Notes: generated by a model not told the origin, from the letters alone. A stretch of DNA of 64,000 nt from Methylobacterium sp. J-070 (GCF_022829385.1 NZ_JAKSXX010000189.1:1-64000), one strand, 5' to 3'; counted from the first letter of the stretch, positions 17,197-26,817 are shown. Numbers and translations: made by a program.

Positions 17197-18294
17197 ATGG
17201 CGCAGCCCGGGACGGGTCACGGTTCGGACGACGGCGTGCCGCTCGCGGACGCCGCCCGCACGTTGCTCGACGCGCTGCCGACGCCGAGCGTCGTGTTCGA
17301 CGCGGAGGGGCGCCTCCTCCACGCCAATCCCGCCCTCGAACGCCTGACCGGTCATCCGGCGGCGCGGCTGGCGGAGCACGGCCTCGGGCTGATCCTGGCG
17401 TCCCGCGTGACGGCGCCGGATCCGGGCCGCGACGACGACCAGGAGTTCCTGGCCGCGCGCGCGGACGGCACGGGCTTCTGGGCCTGCCTGACCACGGGGC
17501 CGCTGCCGGCGACGCCGCTGCGCGTCGGCCAGATCCTGGACGTCACGGCCCGGCACGAGGCCGAGGGCGGCCTCGCGCTCTCCCGCCAGCGCGAGGCGCT
17601 GGGCCTCCTGACCAACAGCGTCGCGCACGAGTTCAACAACTTCCTTCAGATCCTGATCGGCTACATCGACGGCCTCAAGCGCCGGCTCGGCGACCGCCAG
17701 GAACCGTTCATCCAGCGGGCGATCTCCCGCTCGGCCGACGCCACCGAACGGGCCGCGATCCTCACGCGCCAGCTCCTCGCCTATTCCCGGCGCATCGCCC
17801 CCGACGTGCGCGCGGTCGATCTCGACGCCATCGTGGCGGATCTCGCCGACCGCCTCGCCCCCGATCTGCCGCCCGGGATCCGCCTCGCCGTCGCGACGAC
17901 GCCGGGCCTGCCGCCGGCGATCAGCAATCCGACGCAGATCGAATTCGCCCTGCGGCACTTGGTCGCCAATGCCTGCGAGGCCATGCCGGCGGGGGGCACC
18001 CTGACGCTCTCGACCTTCCGGATCGAGCCGGGCGACCGGATGATGCAGCATCCGGAGGCGGGCACCGTGGGGATCGCGGTGGCCGATACCGGCCAGGGCA
18101 TGTCGCCCGAGATGCTCGCCCGCGCCCTGGCGCCGTTCCAGACCAGCCGCGAGGCCGGGCGCGGCGCCGGCCTCGCGATCGTCCACGGCCTGATGAAGCG
18201 CCAGAACGGGACCATCACCCTCGACAGCCGCGTCGGGGAGGGCACCCAGGTCCGGTTGTCGTTCCCCGCGGCGCCGGATCGGGCGCTCCACTGA
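17197..18294 (+). CDS. PAS-domain sensor histidine kinase (orphan)
   Basis: Soluble histidine kinase of 365 residues. A PAS domain (about 20-125) opens with LLDALPTPSVVFDAEGRLLH. The phosphorylation helix has NSVAHEFNNFLQILIGYIDG with the acceptor His near residue 145. The ATP-binding domain has an N box (LRHLVANACEAM), G1 (VADTGQGM) and G2 (GAGLAIVHGL). The start is ATG 17197. There is no transmembrane segment and no response regulator next to it, so it is an orphan kinase sensing an internal signal. The H-box form HEFNN is that of the NtrB/hybrid-kinase subgroup. Confidence 0.88.
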   Translation: MAQPGTGHGSDDGVPLADAARTLLDALPTPSVVFDAEGRLLHANPALERLTGHPAARLAEHGLGLILASRVTAPDPGRDDDQEFLAARADGTGFWACLTTGPLPATPLRVGQILDVTARHEAEGGLALSRQREALGLLTNSVAHEFNNFLQILIGYIDGLKRRLGDRQEPFIQRAISRSADATERAAILTRQLLAYSRRIAPDVRAVDLDAIVADLADRLAPDLPPGIRLAVATTPGLPPAISNPTQIEFALRHLVANACEAMPAGGTLTLSTFRIEPGDRMMQHPEAGTVGIAVADTGQGMSPEMLARALAPFQTSREAGRGAGLAIVHGLMKRQNGTITLDSRVGEGTQVRLSFPAAPDRALH

Positions 18295-18428
18295 CGGCCT
18301 CGCCGGGTCGAGCGGCCCGGGCGCCGCCATCGTGCTGTCGTCGGGCAGGACTAAAACGCAGGCTCAGCCGTTCCCATATTGTCACTGGCGCTCAGCGCCA
18401 TCCAGTTCTCGTCCTCAGAGGCGTGTCG

Positions 18429-19382
18429 ATGCTCACCCAGATTTCGCGCCGCCGGCGTGTGGCAGCCGTCCTGACGCTGGCCGCCGCGCTGGCCGTCGCG
18501 GCTCCCGTCGCCGAAGCCCGTCCGGGCGGCGGCGGATCCTTCGGATCGCGCGGCTCGCGCACCTACACGGCGCCGTCGGCGACACCGACCGCGCCGGGCG
18601 GCGGCATGAGCATGCAGCGCTCGCAGACTGCGCCGTCCCCCGGCATGGGCAGCCCCGGCATGCAGGCTCCGGCGGCGACCGGCCGCCGGTTCGGCGGCGG
18701 CTTCTTCGCTGGGCTCCTCGGTGCCGGCCTGATCGGGGCGCTCCTCGGCGGCGGCTTCTTCGGCGGCCTCGGCGGTCTCGCGTCGATGATCGGCCTGCTG
18801 TTCCAGGTCGGCCTCGTGGTGGTCGTGGTGATGTTGGCCCTGCGCTTCTTCCGCCGCCGGAACGAGCCGGCCGGGGCAGGCGCCCCCTACGCCCGCTCGT
18901 CCCTCGACGGCCGCCAGGGTCCGGGCGGCCCGATGGGCGGGGCCGGAGGCGGGATGGGCGCCGGCCGACCGCCGCAGACGCGCCCGGTGCAGATCGGCCC
19001 GGCCGACTACCAGGCCTTCGAGCGCCTGCTCGGCGACATCCAGGACGCCTATTCCCGCGAGGATCGCGTGACGCTGGGCAACCTGACGACCCCCGAGATG
19101 GTGAGCTACTTCGACGAGGAACTCCGCAACAACGCGGCCCGCGGCGTGGTCAACAAGATCTCGGACGTGAAGCTGCTGCAGGGTGACCTGGCCGAATCCT
19201 GGGGCGAGGACCGCACCGACTACGCCACCGTGGCGATGCGTTACGCCCTCAAGGACGTGATGATCGAGCGGGCGAGCGGCCGCGTCGTGCAGACCGACTC
19301 CTCCGAGGCGACGGAGCTGTGGACCTTCCTGCGCCAGCCCGGCCGCGGCTGGGTGCTCTCGGCGATCCAGCAGACCCGCTGA
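18429..19382 (+). CDS. Tim44-like domain protein with signal peptide
   Basis: Protein of 317 residues. The N-terminus is a signal peptide or anchor (RRRRVAAVLTLAAALAVAAP, cut near VAEA-RP). Then come a Gly/Pro/Ser-rich spacer, a glycine-rich hydrophobic stretch, GGFFAGLLGAGLIGALLGGG, a transmembrane segment (LLFQVGLVVVVVMLALRFF) and a C-terminal Tim44-like/NTF2-fold domain (about 190-317; ADYQAFERLLGDIQDAYSRE to LSAIQQTR). The ATG at 18429 fits an AGAGG sequence 9 bases upstream better than GTG 18423. Bacterial Tim44-like proteins are membrane-associated and of unclear role. It is followed by a strong terminator, so it is a single-gene unit. Confidence 0.83.
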   Translation: MLTQISRRRRVAAVLTLAAALAVAAPVAEARPGGGGSFGSRGSRTYTAPSATPTAPGGGMSMQRSQTAPSPGMGSPGMQAPAATGRRFGGGFFAGLLGAGLIGALLGGGFFGGLGGLASMIGLLFQVGLVVVVVMLALRFFRRRNEPAGAGAPYARSSLDGRQGPGGPMGGAGGGMGAGRPPQTRPVQIGPADYQAFERLLGDIQDAYSREDRVTLGNLTTPEMVSYFDEELRNNAARGVVNKISDVKLLQGDLAESWGEDRTDYATVAMRYALKDVMIERASGRVVQTDSSEATELWTFLRQPGRGWVLSAIQQTR

Positions 19383-19426
19383 TCGCGACCGCGTCCCGGC
19401 CGCGAGTCCGGGATCGCTGACCTCAC

Positions 19427-19458
19427 GCCGGCGCCGTCCTCACGGCGCCGGCTTTTTT
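19427..19458 (+). terminator. Rho-independent terminator after the Tim44-like gene
   Basis: GCCGGCGCCG (19427-19436), a six-base loop, then CGGCGCCGGC (19443-19452): a perfect 10-bp stem followed directly by six T residues (19453-19458). It is the clearest intrinsic terminator in the window and also insulates the convergent rsmA gene. Confidence 0.93.
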
Positions 19459-19485
19459 GTGCGCCTCGCGACGACGGCGGCGGCG

Positions 19486-20346
19486 TCACCGCGCCCGGCC
19501 GGTCCTGTCCCAGTGGTTGGCGAGGGCGACGAAGCCGGACACGGGGATCTCCTCGGCCCGGGCCGTCTCGGCGAGGCCGGCGGCGGCCAGCAGGGCGCCG
19601 ACGTCCGCCGTCAGCGCCTTGAGGCTCTGGCGCAGCATCTTGCGGCGCTGGCCGAAGGCCGCGCGGGTCACCGCCTCCAGGGCGCCGGCGCGGCACGGCA
19701 GGGGCTGCGCCCGCGGCAGCAGCCGCACCACGCTCGACGTGACCTTGGGCGCCGGCACGAAGGCGGAGGGGCTCACGTCGAACAGGATGTCGGCCTGGGT
19801 CCGCCAGCCGCAGAGCACGCCGAGGCGGCCGTAATCGGCCCGGGTGTCGGGGCCGGCGACGATGCGCTCGGCGACCTCGCGCTGGAACATCAGCACGGCC
19901 TGATCCCACCAGGGCGGCCAGGCGTCGCCGTCGAGCCAGCCGGTGAGCAGCGCCGTCCCGACGTTGTAGGGGAGGTTGGCGACGATCCGCGCCGGTCCCG
20001 GGCCGATCAGCGGCCGCGGATCGAAGGCCAGCGCGTCGGCGTCGATGACCGTGAGGCGGCCGGGGTAATGCGCGGCGATCTCCGCCAGGGCCGGCAGGGC
20101 CCGCGGGTCGCGCTCGATCGCCACCACGCGGGCCGCGCCTTCGGCGAGCAGCGCGCGGGTCAGGCCGCCCGGGCCGGGACCGACCTCCACGACGGTGACG
20201 CCTTCGAGGGGCCCGGCCGCGCGGGCGATCCGGCCGGTGAGGTTGAGGTCGTACAGGAAGTTCTGGCCGAGGGCCTTCCTGGGCTCCAGCCCGTGCCGGG
20301 CGACGACCTCGCGCAGGGGGGGGAGCCCGTCGCCGGCGCTCACCAT
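19486..20346 (-). CDS. rsmA: 16S rRNA (adenine-1518/1519-N6) dimethyltransferase
   Basis: Methylates two adjacent adenines near the 3' end of 16S rRNA with S-adenosylmethionine, a late step of 30S maturation. It has 286 residues. Seen: ALGQNFLYDLNLTGRI, the SAM-binding loop VEVGPGPGGLTRALL, the acidic VVAIERD and VIDADAL, the catalytic NLPYNVGTALL, and SAFVPAPKVTSSVVRL. The start is ATG 20346 (MVSAGDGLPPLREVV); a GTG follows immediately. It is the last gene of the lptF-lptG-lptD-pdxA-rsmA series, seven bases after the pdxA stop. Loss of this enzyme usually gives kasugamycin resistance. Confidence 0.96.
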   Translation of the reverse strand: MVSAGDGLPPLREVVARHGLEPRKALGQNFLYDLNLTGRIARAAGPLEGVTVVEVGPGPGGLTRALLAEGAARVVAIERDPRALPALAEIAAHYPGRLTVIDADALAFDPRPLIGPGPARIVANLPYNVGTALLTGWLDGDAWPPWWDQAVLMFQREVAERIVAGPDTRADYGRLGVLCGWRTQADILFDVSPSAFVPAPKVTSSVVRLLPRAQPLPCRAGALEAVTRAAFGQRRKMLRQSLKALTADVGALLAAAGLAETARAEEIPVSGFVALANHWDRTGRAR

Positions 20347-20353
20347 ACGGTCC

Positions 20354-21472
20354 TCACAGCTCGTCCTCGGGGTCGAAATGCCGGGCGCCGGGCGGCCGCG
20401 GCCGCCCGGCATAGACGCTGAACGGGATGACGTCGGCGCCCGCGGGCGCGGCCGCGTTCCGGAGCGCCTCCGTGGCGGCGAGGCGGTCGGCGAGCCGCAA
20501 AGCCGCGATCAGGCTCTCCGGCCGTGCGATGCCCCGCCCGGCGATGTCGAACGCGGTGCCGTGGTCCGGCGACGTGCGCACGAACGGAAGGCCGAGGGTG
20601 ACGTTGACGCCGTCGTCGAACGCGATGGTCTTGATCGGGATCAGCGCCTGATCATGCGTCGGCGCGAGGGCGACGTCGTAGGTCTCCCGGGCCCGGGCGT
20701 GAAACAGCGTGTCGGCCGGCAGCGGGCCGCGGATGTCGATCCCGGCCGCGCGCAGGCGGGCGACGGCCGGGGCGAGCACGTCCCGGTCCTCGTGGCCGAT
20801 CGTCCCGGACTCGCCCGCATGCGGGTTCAGGCCGGCGAGGACGAGGCGCGGCTCCGGCAGGCCGAACCGGTCCTTCAGATCTCGGGCCACGATGGCGGCG
20901 GTCTCCTCCACCAGGTCCTGGGTCAGGAGATCGGGGACCGCCCTCAGCGGCACGTGGATCGTGATGGGCACCACCGCGAGCGTCTCGCTCCAGATCATCA
21001 TCACCGGCCGGGGCGGAGTCAGGCCGGGCGGGACCGAGAGGGCGGCCAGGAACTCGGTGTGGCCCGGATGGGCGAACCCGGCCTGCGTCAGCACGACCTT
21101 GGCGATCGGGTTGGTGACCACGGCTCCGGCACGTCCGGCCTTCACGAAGCCGACGGCCGCGGTGATCGACTCGATGATCGCGCCGGCGTTCGCGATGTCC
21201 GGTACCCCGGGCACGGCGGCGACAGTGACGCCGCTCGGCAGGGGCACCACTGGCAGGGCGCGGGGGAAGACCTCGGCGGCGGTTTCGGGATCGACCTCGG
21301 CCACCGGGACGGGGCGGTCCAGACGGTTGGCCAGGCGCTCGATGAAGGCCGGATCGCCCACGAGGAAGAAGGGCGGCAGCGGCTCCGGGCCGCCGCGCCC
21401 GAGCCAGGCACTGAGCGCGAGCTCCGGGCCGATCCCGGCAGGGTCTCCAAGGGTGAGGGCTAGGGGCGGCAT
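20354..21472 (-). CDS. pdxA: 4-hydroxythreonine-4-phosphate dehydrogenase
   Basis: NAD-dependent enzyme of the DXP-dependent pyridoxal phosphate pathway, oxidising and decarboxylating 4-phosphohydroxy-threonine. It has 372 residues, slightly long for the family because of a C-terminal extension after FSVYAGRPR. Marks: MPPLALTLGDPAGIGPELAL, VTNPIAKVVLTQAGFAHPGH, a metal-binding His in HVPL, GLNPHAGESGTIGHEDRDV, and a metal His in the THDQALIPIK segment. ATG 21472. It lies 63 bases after lptD on the same strand, in the place normally shared with surA. Confidence 0.96.
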   Translation of the reverse strand: MPPLALTLGDPAGIGPELALSAWLGRGGPEPLPPFFLVGDPAFIERLANRLDRPVPVAEVDPETAAEVFPRALPVVPLPSGVTVAAVPGVPDIANAGAIIESITAAVGFVKAGRAGAVVTNPIAKVVLTQAGFAHPGHTEFLAALSVPPGLTPPRPVMMIWSETLAVVPITIHVPLRAVPDLLTQDLVEETAAIVARDLKDRFGLPEPRLVLAGLNPHAGESGTIGHEDRDVLAPAVARLRAAGIDIRGPLPADTLFHARARETYDVALAPTHDQALIPIKTIAFDDGVNVTLGLPFVRTSPDHGTAFDIAGRGIARPESLIAALRLADRLAATEALRNAAAPAGADVIPFSVYAGRPRPPGARHFDPEDEL

Positions 21473-21535
21473 GGGGGGTCTATAGCGCCGCCGCGGCGTC
21501 GGCGCATCCGCGGCGATCTCGCCTCCGGCGGCCGC

Positions 21536-24127
21536 TCACCGCACCGACGCGATGCCGTCCGCCGTGGTGGCCGTGCCGACGTTCTGGCGCAGGTCCGCTT
21601 CGCCGAGCGTCTTCAGCTCGACCCGCAGGAGCACCGTCTGATTGCGCTCGCGCACGCCGGTGGCGGTGGCGATCGGGGAGTTGATGTAGTTCAGCGAGAC
21701 GGTGGTGCACTCATCCTGATAGCCGCCGCCGAAGCTCGCCCCGGACAGGTAGAACCGGCCCGGGTTCTGATAGACCGGCACGGTCCCGATCGGGTTGGCC
21801 AGATAGGAGGTCAGGGCGTCCTGGTAGGTGTTGCGCACGTCGAGATAGTGCGTGAGGTCGACCAGCAGCGAGCCGGAGAGGAACCAGTTGGGCGTGATGT
21901 TGTAGGTCGCCGACGCGGTGACGCCCTCGCGGTAGTGGCTGTAGCCCAGCAGCGGCTGCGCCTCGTAGTACGAGTAGAACGCCGACAGGGTCAGGGGCGC
22001 GAAGGGCGCGAACCGGGCCGTGGCGCCGGTCTCGAACCGCGCCACGTGGAAGTCGGCCTGATTGAACCGGGCCCGGGTGATGAACGTGATGTTCTGGTTC
22101 GGAGAAACCTGGAACCGGCCGACGAAGTCCGACCGCTGGGTCTCCAGGCCGGAATCGAGGCCGACATCGGCGATGTCACCGCGGCGGAACGAGTTCACGC
22201 CGGCGAGCTGGATGGACTCGCCGAACAGCACGTTGGCGTACCAGCCGGAGGGCGTCACGACCGAGTACTGGCCGCCGAGGTTGGTGCGCACGCCGCCCTC
22301 GACGCGGTCGTAGCCCGAGAACTTGTCCCACTCGAACAGCGACGTGTCGTCGAAGACGAGGCTCTGCGCATCCTCGTTCGGCAGCCGGCCGATCCGGGTC
22401 TCGGACGGACGCGCGATGATCTGGCCGATCGGCTCCAGGGTGTGGACGCCCAGCGCACCGAAATTGGCGACGAACGGGTAGCGGTAGTCGAGGCCGATCG
22501 CCGGCATGACGCGGCCGGCGAAGCCGTCGTCGATCTTCGCGACCTGGGGGGCGAGGTCGTTCTGGTAGCCCGAGAAGCTCGGATTGGTGAAGAACGCGTC
22601 GGTCCGCAGATAGGCGAACGGCGTGAACTTCTGGCCCCAATCGTCGATGAAGCTGCGCCGCCAGGACAGCTCGGCCGAGGCGCGCGTGTTGGTGCCGGCG
22701 AGACCCTGGATCGCGCAGGTGCCGCGCTGGAACACCGTGCAGGTCTGGTAGAGCGGGAAACTGACGCCGTTCACGCTCGGCGAGAACAGGTAGCTCGCGG
22801 TGCGCGGCAGGCCCTGGAACTGGGTCGTCTCGCGGGTCAGGCTGGTGATGTTCGCCTGGAACCGGACCTCGCCGCCGATCTCCGCGGGGCCGTTCACGCG
22901 CTTGTCGTAGTCGATCACCGGCGCGACGATCGGCTGCTGCTTCTGCCAGTCGAAGCTCGACAGCCCCTTGAAGTAGTAGCCCCGCGCCTCGAACCAGGAG
23001 CGGTCGCCCTGGCCGATCAGGTAGGCGGTGGACGTCGCCTCGCGGAAGTAATCCGTGGTGATGCTCTGGTTGCGGATCCGGTAATTGTCGAGGAACCACT
23101 TGTCGGTGACGCCGACCAGGTCCCATCCGGTCCGCCAGCGCGGGTTGATGTAGAACCGCCCCTGCGACTCGATCGAGCCGCGGAAATCGCGCTCGCCGGC
23201 GCCGAGCGGGCTCGGCAGGAACGCCGAGGGTGTCGTCTGCGAGATGCCGGACAGGCGCAGGTTGTAGAAGCCGTTGTCGATCCGCTGGCGGAACTCGCCC
23301 TGCGCCAGGAGGCCCTGGCGGCTGAGCAGCGTCGGGGTCAGGGTCAGGTCGTAGTTCGGCGCGAGGTCGATGAAGTACGGCAGCGACACGCCCTGGCCCA
23401 GGGCGGTCGTCGTGATGAAGCGCGGCGTCAGGAAGCCGGTCTTGCGCTTCACCGTCGGATCGGGCGCCTCGAAATAGGGCAGGTAGGCCACCGGGATCCC
23501 GGCGATCTCCAGGGTCGAGTCGTCGAAATAGACCGTGTGGGTCTCGCTGTCGTGGACGATCTTGTTCGCCCGGAGCTGCCACAGCGGCGGCGTCTCGGGA
23601 TTGTCCTTGCAGGGCTCGCAGGCGGTGTAGCTGCCGGACTCGAAGCTGGTCTGCTCGCCGTTCAGCCGCTCGGCCCGGGGCGCCGAGAACCGCGTCCGCA
23701 CGGTCTCGAACTTGCGCTGGACCGTCTGCTGGCCGCGGAACGCGTCGACGAAGCCGGTCTTGAAGTCGTCGGTGAGCTCCATGCGCTCGCCCGTCACCAC
23801 CCCGCCGTCGGCCTCGGTGAGGCGGACGTTGCCCTCGGCGAAGACGCGGCCGGAGTTGCGGTCGTAGCGCACCCTGTCGGCCTGGAGGGTCCGCGGGCCG
23901 TAATGCAGCTCGGCGTTGCCCCGGGCCGTCACGGTGCTGTGGTCGTTGTCGTAGATCAGCTCGTCGGCCTCGACGAGGAGCTTCTCGCCGGGCTTCCCGG
24001 CCTTGGCGGCGGGCAGAGTCTGGGCGTGCGCCGGCACGCCCGCCGCGAGCGGCGCGGCCAGCGCGAGCGCCGCCAGGAGGCGCGCCTTCCTCAGGATGTC
24101 GGTGACCTTACGCAACGCGCGTCCCAA
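21536..24127 (-). CDS. lptD: LPS-assembly outer-membrane protein LptD
   Basis: Outer-membrane barrel that, with the lipoprotein LptE, inserts lipopolysaccharide into the outer leaflet. It has 863 residues. A signal peptide ends near PAHAQ; then comes an OstA/LptA-like periplasmic jellyroll (about 48-160, LLVEADELIYDNDHSTVTAR). A long beta-barrel domain from about 230 to the end follows (VKRKTGFLTPRFITTTALGQ). Paired cysteines occur in YTACEPCKDN and in QTCTVFQRGTC, suggesting disulfides. No ATG exists: TTG 24127 is taken, and TTG 24115 would give the neater signal peptide (starting at LRKVTDILRK). It lies 66 bases after lptG. Confidence 0.95.
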   Translation of the reverse strand: MGRALRKVTDILRKARLLAALALAAPLAAGVPAHAQTLPAAKAGKPGEKLLVEADELIYDNDHSTVTARGNAELHYGPRTLQADRVRYDRNSGRVFAEGNVRLTEADGGVVTGERMELTDDFKTGFVDAFRGQQTVQRKFETVRTRFSAPRAERLNGEQTSFESGSYTACEPCKDNPETPPLWQLRANKIVHDSETHTVYFDDSTLEIAGIPVAYLPYFEAPDPTVKRKTGFLTPRFITTTALGQGVSLPYFIDLAPNYDLTLTPTLLSRQGLLAQGEFRQRIDNGFYNLRLSGISQTTPSAFLPSPLGAGERDFRGSIESQGRFYINPRWRTGWDLVGVTDKWFLDNYRIRNQSITTDYFREATSTAYLIGQGDRSWFEARGYYFKGLSSFDWQKQQPIVAPVIDYDKRVNGPAEIGGEVRFQANITSLTRETTQFQGLPRTASYLFSPSVNGVSFPLYQTCTVFQRGTCAIQGLAGTNTRASAELSWRRSFIDDWGQKFTPFAYLRTDAFFTNPSFSGYQNDLAPQVAKIDDGFAGRVMPAIGLDYRYPFVANFGALGVHTLEPIGQIIARPSETRIGRLPNEDAQSLVFDDTSLFEWDKFSGYDRVEGGVRTNLGGQYSVVTPSGWYANVLFGESIQLAGVNSFRRGDIADVGLDSGLETQRSDFVGRFQVSPNQNITFITRARFNQADFHVARFETGATARFAPFAPLTLSAFYSYYEAQPLLGYSHYREGVTASATYNITPNWFLSGSLLVDLTHYLDVRNTYQDALTSYLANPIGTVPVYQNPGRFYLSGASFGGGYQDECTTVSLNYINSPIATATGVRERNQTVLLRVELKTLGEADLRQNVGTATTADGIASVR

Positions 24128-24193
24128 CCCCTGTGACGTTTGCCGCCACGAACTTCAAACACCCGTCTCCCTGCCCGCGAAGGATCGCGGCGG

Positions 24194-25285
24194 TCAGCCG
24201 TCTTCCTGGTACAGAAGCGTGAGCGTACCGAGAAGACTGCCTACCACGGCCGGGAACCAGGCCGCCACCGGTGCGGCGACGAGTCCGGACGCGCCGAGCC
24301 CCTCCATGACCTGCCGGATCACGTAGAGGGCGAAGCCGGCCGCGACGCCGCCGAGGACGAGCTTGCCGACACCACCAAAGCGGAAGAACCGTAAGGAAAC
24401 GGTTGCGGCGACGAGGACCATGGCGACGAACAGGACCGGTCTCGCCCACAGCACATCGTACTGAAGACGGTATCGGGTCGCGTCCAAACCGGCGCGCTCG
24501 GTCCGTGCGATGGTTGTGGGAAGTTGCCAGAAAGGCACAGATTCCGGGGGCGTGAAGCGCTGCCGCACCTGACCCGGGTCGAGGTTCGAGGCGATCAGGT
24601 AGGTGTCGAACGACTCAGGCGGCGCGTCCGGCTTGAGAACGCGGACATCGGTCAGCTCCCAGTAGCCGTCGTGGAGCGTGGCGTGGGCGGCAACGATCTG
24701 CTCATCGAACCGGCCGGCGGCGTCGAAGGTGAAGACCGCGACGCCCGCCAGGGTGGTGGTGCCCTCGATGGCCGTCTCCGCGCGCAGGATCGCCTCGCCG
24801 TCGAGGCCCCGCTGCCGGATCCACAGGTCCTTGCCCGAGCCGGCCTTGGTGGCCTTGGCGAAGATCCGGGCCTCGATCTCGGTCGAGCGCTGCTTCAGCA
24901 GCGCCGAGACCGGGTTGTAGACGCCCACCGTCACGGCGCCGAGGGCCAGCGCCACGAAGAAGCCGGGCTGCAGGAACTGCCACGCCGAGATCCCGGCCGC
25001 GCGGGCGACCACCAGCTCCAGCTTGCGCGACAGCTGCAGCAGCGCCGCCATGGAGCCGAACAGGACCGCGAAGGGCAGCACGCCCTCGGCCACCGCGGGG
25101 GTGCGGTAGAGGGAGAGCTGCGCCATGAGCCCCGTGGAGGCGCCCTCGGCCTCGCCGGCACGACGCAGCAGCTCCACGAAGTCGAGGGTGTAGACCAGCG
25201 CGAAGACGGTGACGAAGACGCCGAGCACCGTGCGGGCGAAGCGGGCGGCGAAGTAGCGCCCGAGGGTCGGACCGATCAGGATCAT
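24194..25285 (-). CDS. lptG: LPS export ABC transporter permease LptG
   Basis: Inner-membrane permease that with LptF and the LptB ATPase extracts LPS from the inner membrane. It has 363 residues. Three N-terminal membrane segments (LGVFVTVFALVYTLDFVELL; VLPFAVLFGSMAALL; FFVALALGAVTVGVYNP), a periplasmic beta-jellyroll domain (about 135-270) and three C-terminal segments ending FPAVVGSLLGTLTLLYQEDG give the YjgP/YjgQ layout. ATG 25285, four bases after the lptF stop. Co-transcribed with lptF and lptD. Confidence 0.95.
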   Translation of the reverse strand: MILIGPTLGRYFAARFARTVLGVFVTVFALVYTLDFVELLRRAGEAEGASTGLMAQLSLYRTPAVAEGVLPFAVLFGSMAALLQLSRKLELVVARAAGISAWQFLQPGFFVALALGAVTVGVYNPVSALLKQRSTEIEARIFAKATKAGSGKDLWIRQRGLDGEAILRAETAIEGTTTLAGVAVFTFDAAGRFDEQIVAAHATLHDGYWELTDVRVLKPDAPPESFDTYLIASNLDPGQVRQRFTPPESVPFWQLPTTIARTERAGLDATRYRLQYDVLWARPVLFVAMVLVAATVSLRFFRFGGVGKLVLGGVAAGFALYVIRQVMEGLGASGLVAAPVAAWFPAVVGSLLGTLTLLYQEDG

Positions 25286-25289
25286 CGGG

Positions 25290-26450
25290 TCAGGCCGCCG
25301 GCGCGAGGCGCGGGCCGCGGACCAGGCCGCGCAGCACGCGGGCGAGGGCGGCGTTGAACGTCCGAACCTGCGGCCCGAGGAAGATCAGCAGGCTGGACAG
25401 CGCGATGGCGAGCAGCGGCACCCCGTAGACCGCCGCCACCGCTCCGGGGCTGCGGGCGGCGGCGCTGACCGCCGCGAAGCCCCCGATGCGCAGCGCCACC
25501 ACCGCCAGGATCGCCCCGGCGACCGCGAGGCCTCTTCCCTGCCGGGTGGTGCGGGCGTCGCCCAGGGCCGCGAAGGCGATGAACACCAGCGCCAGCGGGT
25601 AGAGGCAGGCGGAGAGGCGGTCGTGCAGCTCCGCCCGGAAGCGGCCCTTCTGGAGCTTGTAGTAGCCCTCGGTGAGGTCCGGGAACAGCAGCTGCGCCGT
25701 GGAGCGCTCCCGCGGCTTGTAGATCGTGTCGGCGTCCGGGGGCGCGAAGGCGGCGAGGTCGATCGTGTAGCGCTCGAAGGTCAGGATCGAGGAATCGCGC
25801 GAATCCTTCTGCTGCTGGTGGACGCTGCCGTTCTCCAGGATCAGGTAGCTCTGGCCGTCGACATCGACCGCGTTGCCGCGCTCGGCGAGGTAGACCTTGG
25901 TCTTGCCGGCCTCCCGGCGGTCCTGGATGAACAGCCCCTTGAGGGTCCCGCCCGGCCCGCGCTCGCGGAAATGGAAGGTGATGCCGTTGTCGAGCTGGGT
26001 GAATTGGCCCTCCTTGACGACGTTCGCGATGAAGTCGCCCCGCACCCGGGTAATCACGTCGCGCAGCTCCTGGAAGCTCGCGGGCATCACCACCACCACG
26101 AGGAACCCGACCAGGAAGCTCACGATCAGCGCCAGCGTCAGGAACGGGCGCAGCAGCGCGCGCGGCGGCATCCCGGCCGCCGACATGACGATCAGCTCGG
26201 AATCGCCGTTCAGCTTGTTGAGGGCGTAGAGGGTGCCGATGAACAGGGCCACGGGCGCGATCACCACCAGCAGCGTCGGCAGCGACAGGCCGGTGACGAA
26301 CAGGAAGACCAGCAGCGTCTGCCCCTTGGCCGTCACGAGGTCGAGCTCGCGCAGGGCCTGCGTCAGCCAGATCGTGCCGGTGAGCCCGATCAGGCACGCG
26401 AGCGTGGCCCCCAGGGCGATCCGGAAGATGTAGCGCTCGATCTGCCTCAT
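25290..26450 (-). CDS. lptF: LPS export ABC transporter permease LptF
   Basis: Partner permease of LptG, 386 residues, with the same fold: N-terminal membrane segments from IERYIFRIALGATLACLIGL, a periplasmic domain (about 130-270, with FTQLDNGITFHFRERG) and C-terminal segments (LYPLALVFIAFAALGD). ATG 26450. First gene of the minus-strand LPS-export series lptF-lptG-lptD-pdxA-rsmA. Its promoter must lie in the 367-base gap shared with pepA. LptB, LptC, LptA and LptE are elsewhere. Confidence 0.95.
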   Translation of the reverse strand: MRQIERYIFRIALGATLACLIGLTGTIWLTQALRELDLVTAKGQTLLVFLFVTGLSLPTLLVVIAPVALFIGTLYALNKLNGDSELIVMSAAGMPPRALLRPFLTLALIVSFLVGFLVVVVMPASFQELRDVITRVRGDFIANVVKEGQFTQLDNGITFHFRERGPGGTLKGLFIQDRREAGKTKVYLAERGNAVDVDGQSYLILENGSVHQQQKDSRDSSILTFERYTIDLAAFAPPDADTIYKPRERSTAQLLFPDLTEGYYKLQKGRFRAELHDRLSACLYPLALVFIAFAALGDARTTRQGRGLAVAGAILAVVALRIGGFAAVSAAARSPGAVAAVYGVPLLAIALSSLLIFLGPQVRTFNAALARVLRGLVRGPRLAPAA

Positions 26451-26817
26451 CGGCCCGGCAGTCCCGCTCGTTCACTCACGCAGGGTCGTAATCCGCAACA
26501 ACGCGACCGCGTCACGCTCCGGCCTGACGATCCCGTCAGTCCGGTCGGCGCGGCAGGTCCTGGATTCCGGAGCCCCGGAAGGACGGCGCGGTCGCGGCAC
26601 GCCAGATCCCGGCCCGGAGACGTTGCGATGCGTTGACCCGCGTTCGTGACCCTGGCTTTACGCGCCCTCGGGGCCCAGGGACCCGACAAAAGGGGCGATT
26701 CCAGGGCTGTCGCGCCGCGTTGCGTTCTCCGCCTCAGCGGCTACACAGGGCGGAGGGCCAGCACGACGACGCGCGGGCGCGGTGCACGGCTCCGGGACAA
26801 CGGGCAGGGCGACGGGT
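26451..26817. other. Divergent intergenic region, lptF / pepA
   Basis: 367 bases with no supported gene. On the plus strand TTGACC (26633-26638), 17 bases, then CTTTAC (26656-26661) is a possible weak promoter for pepA, about 155 bases before its start. No convincing promoter for lptF could be named. Confidence 0.4.

Noticed and set aside
21848..24136. A 762-codon plus-strand frame opposite lptD
   Set aside because: Shadow of lptD; no signal peptide, motif or start signal.
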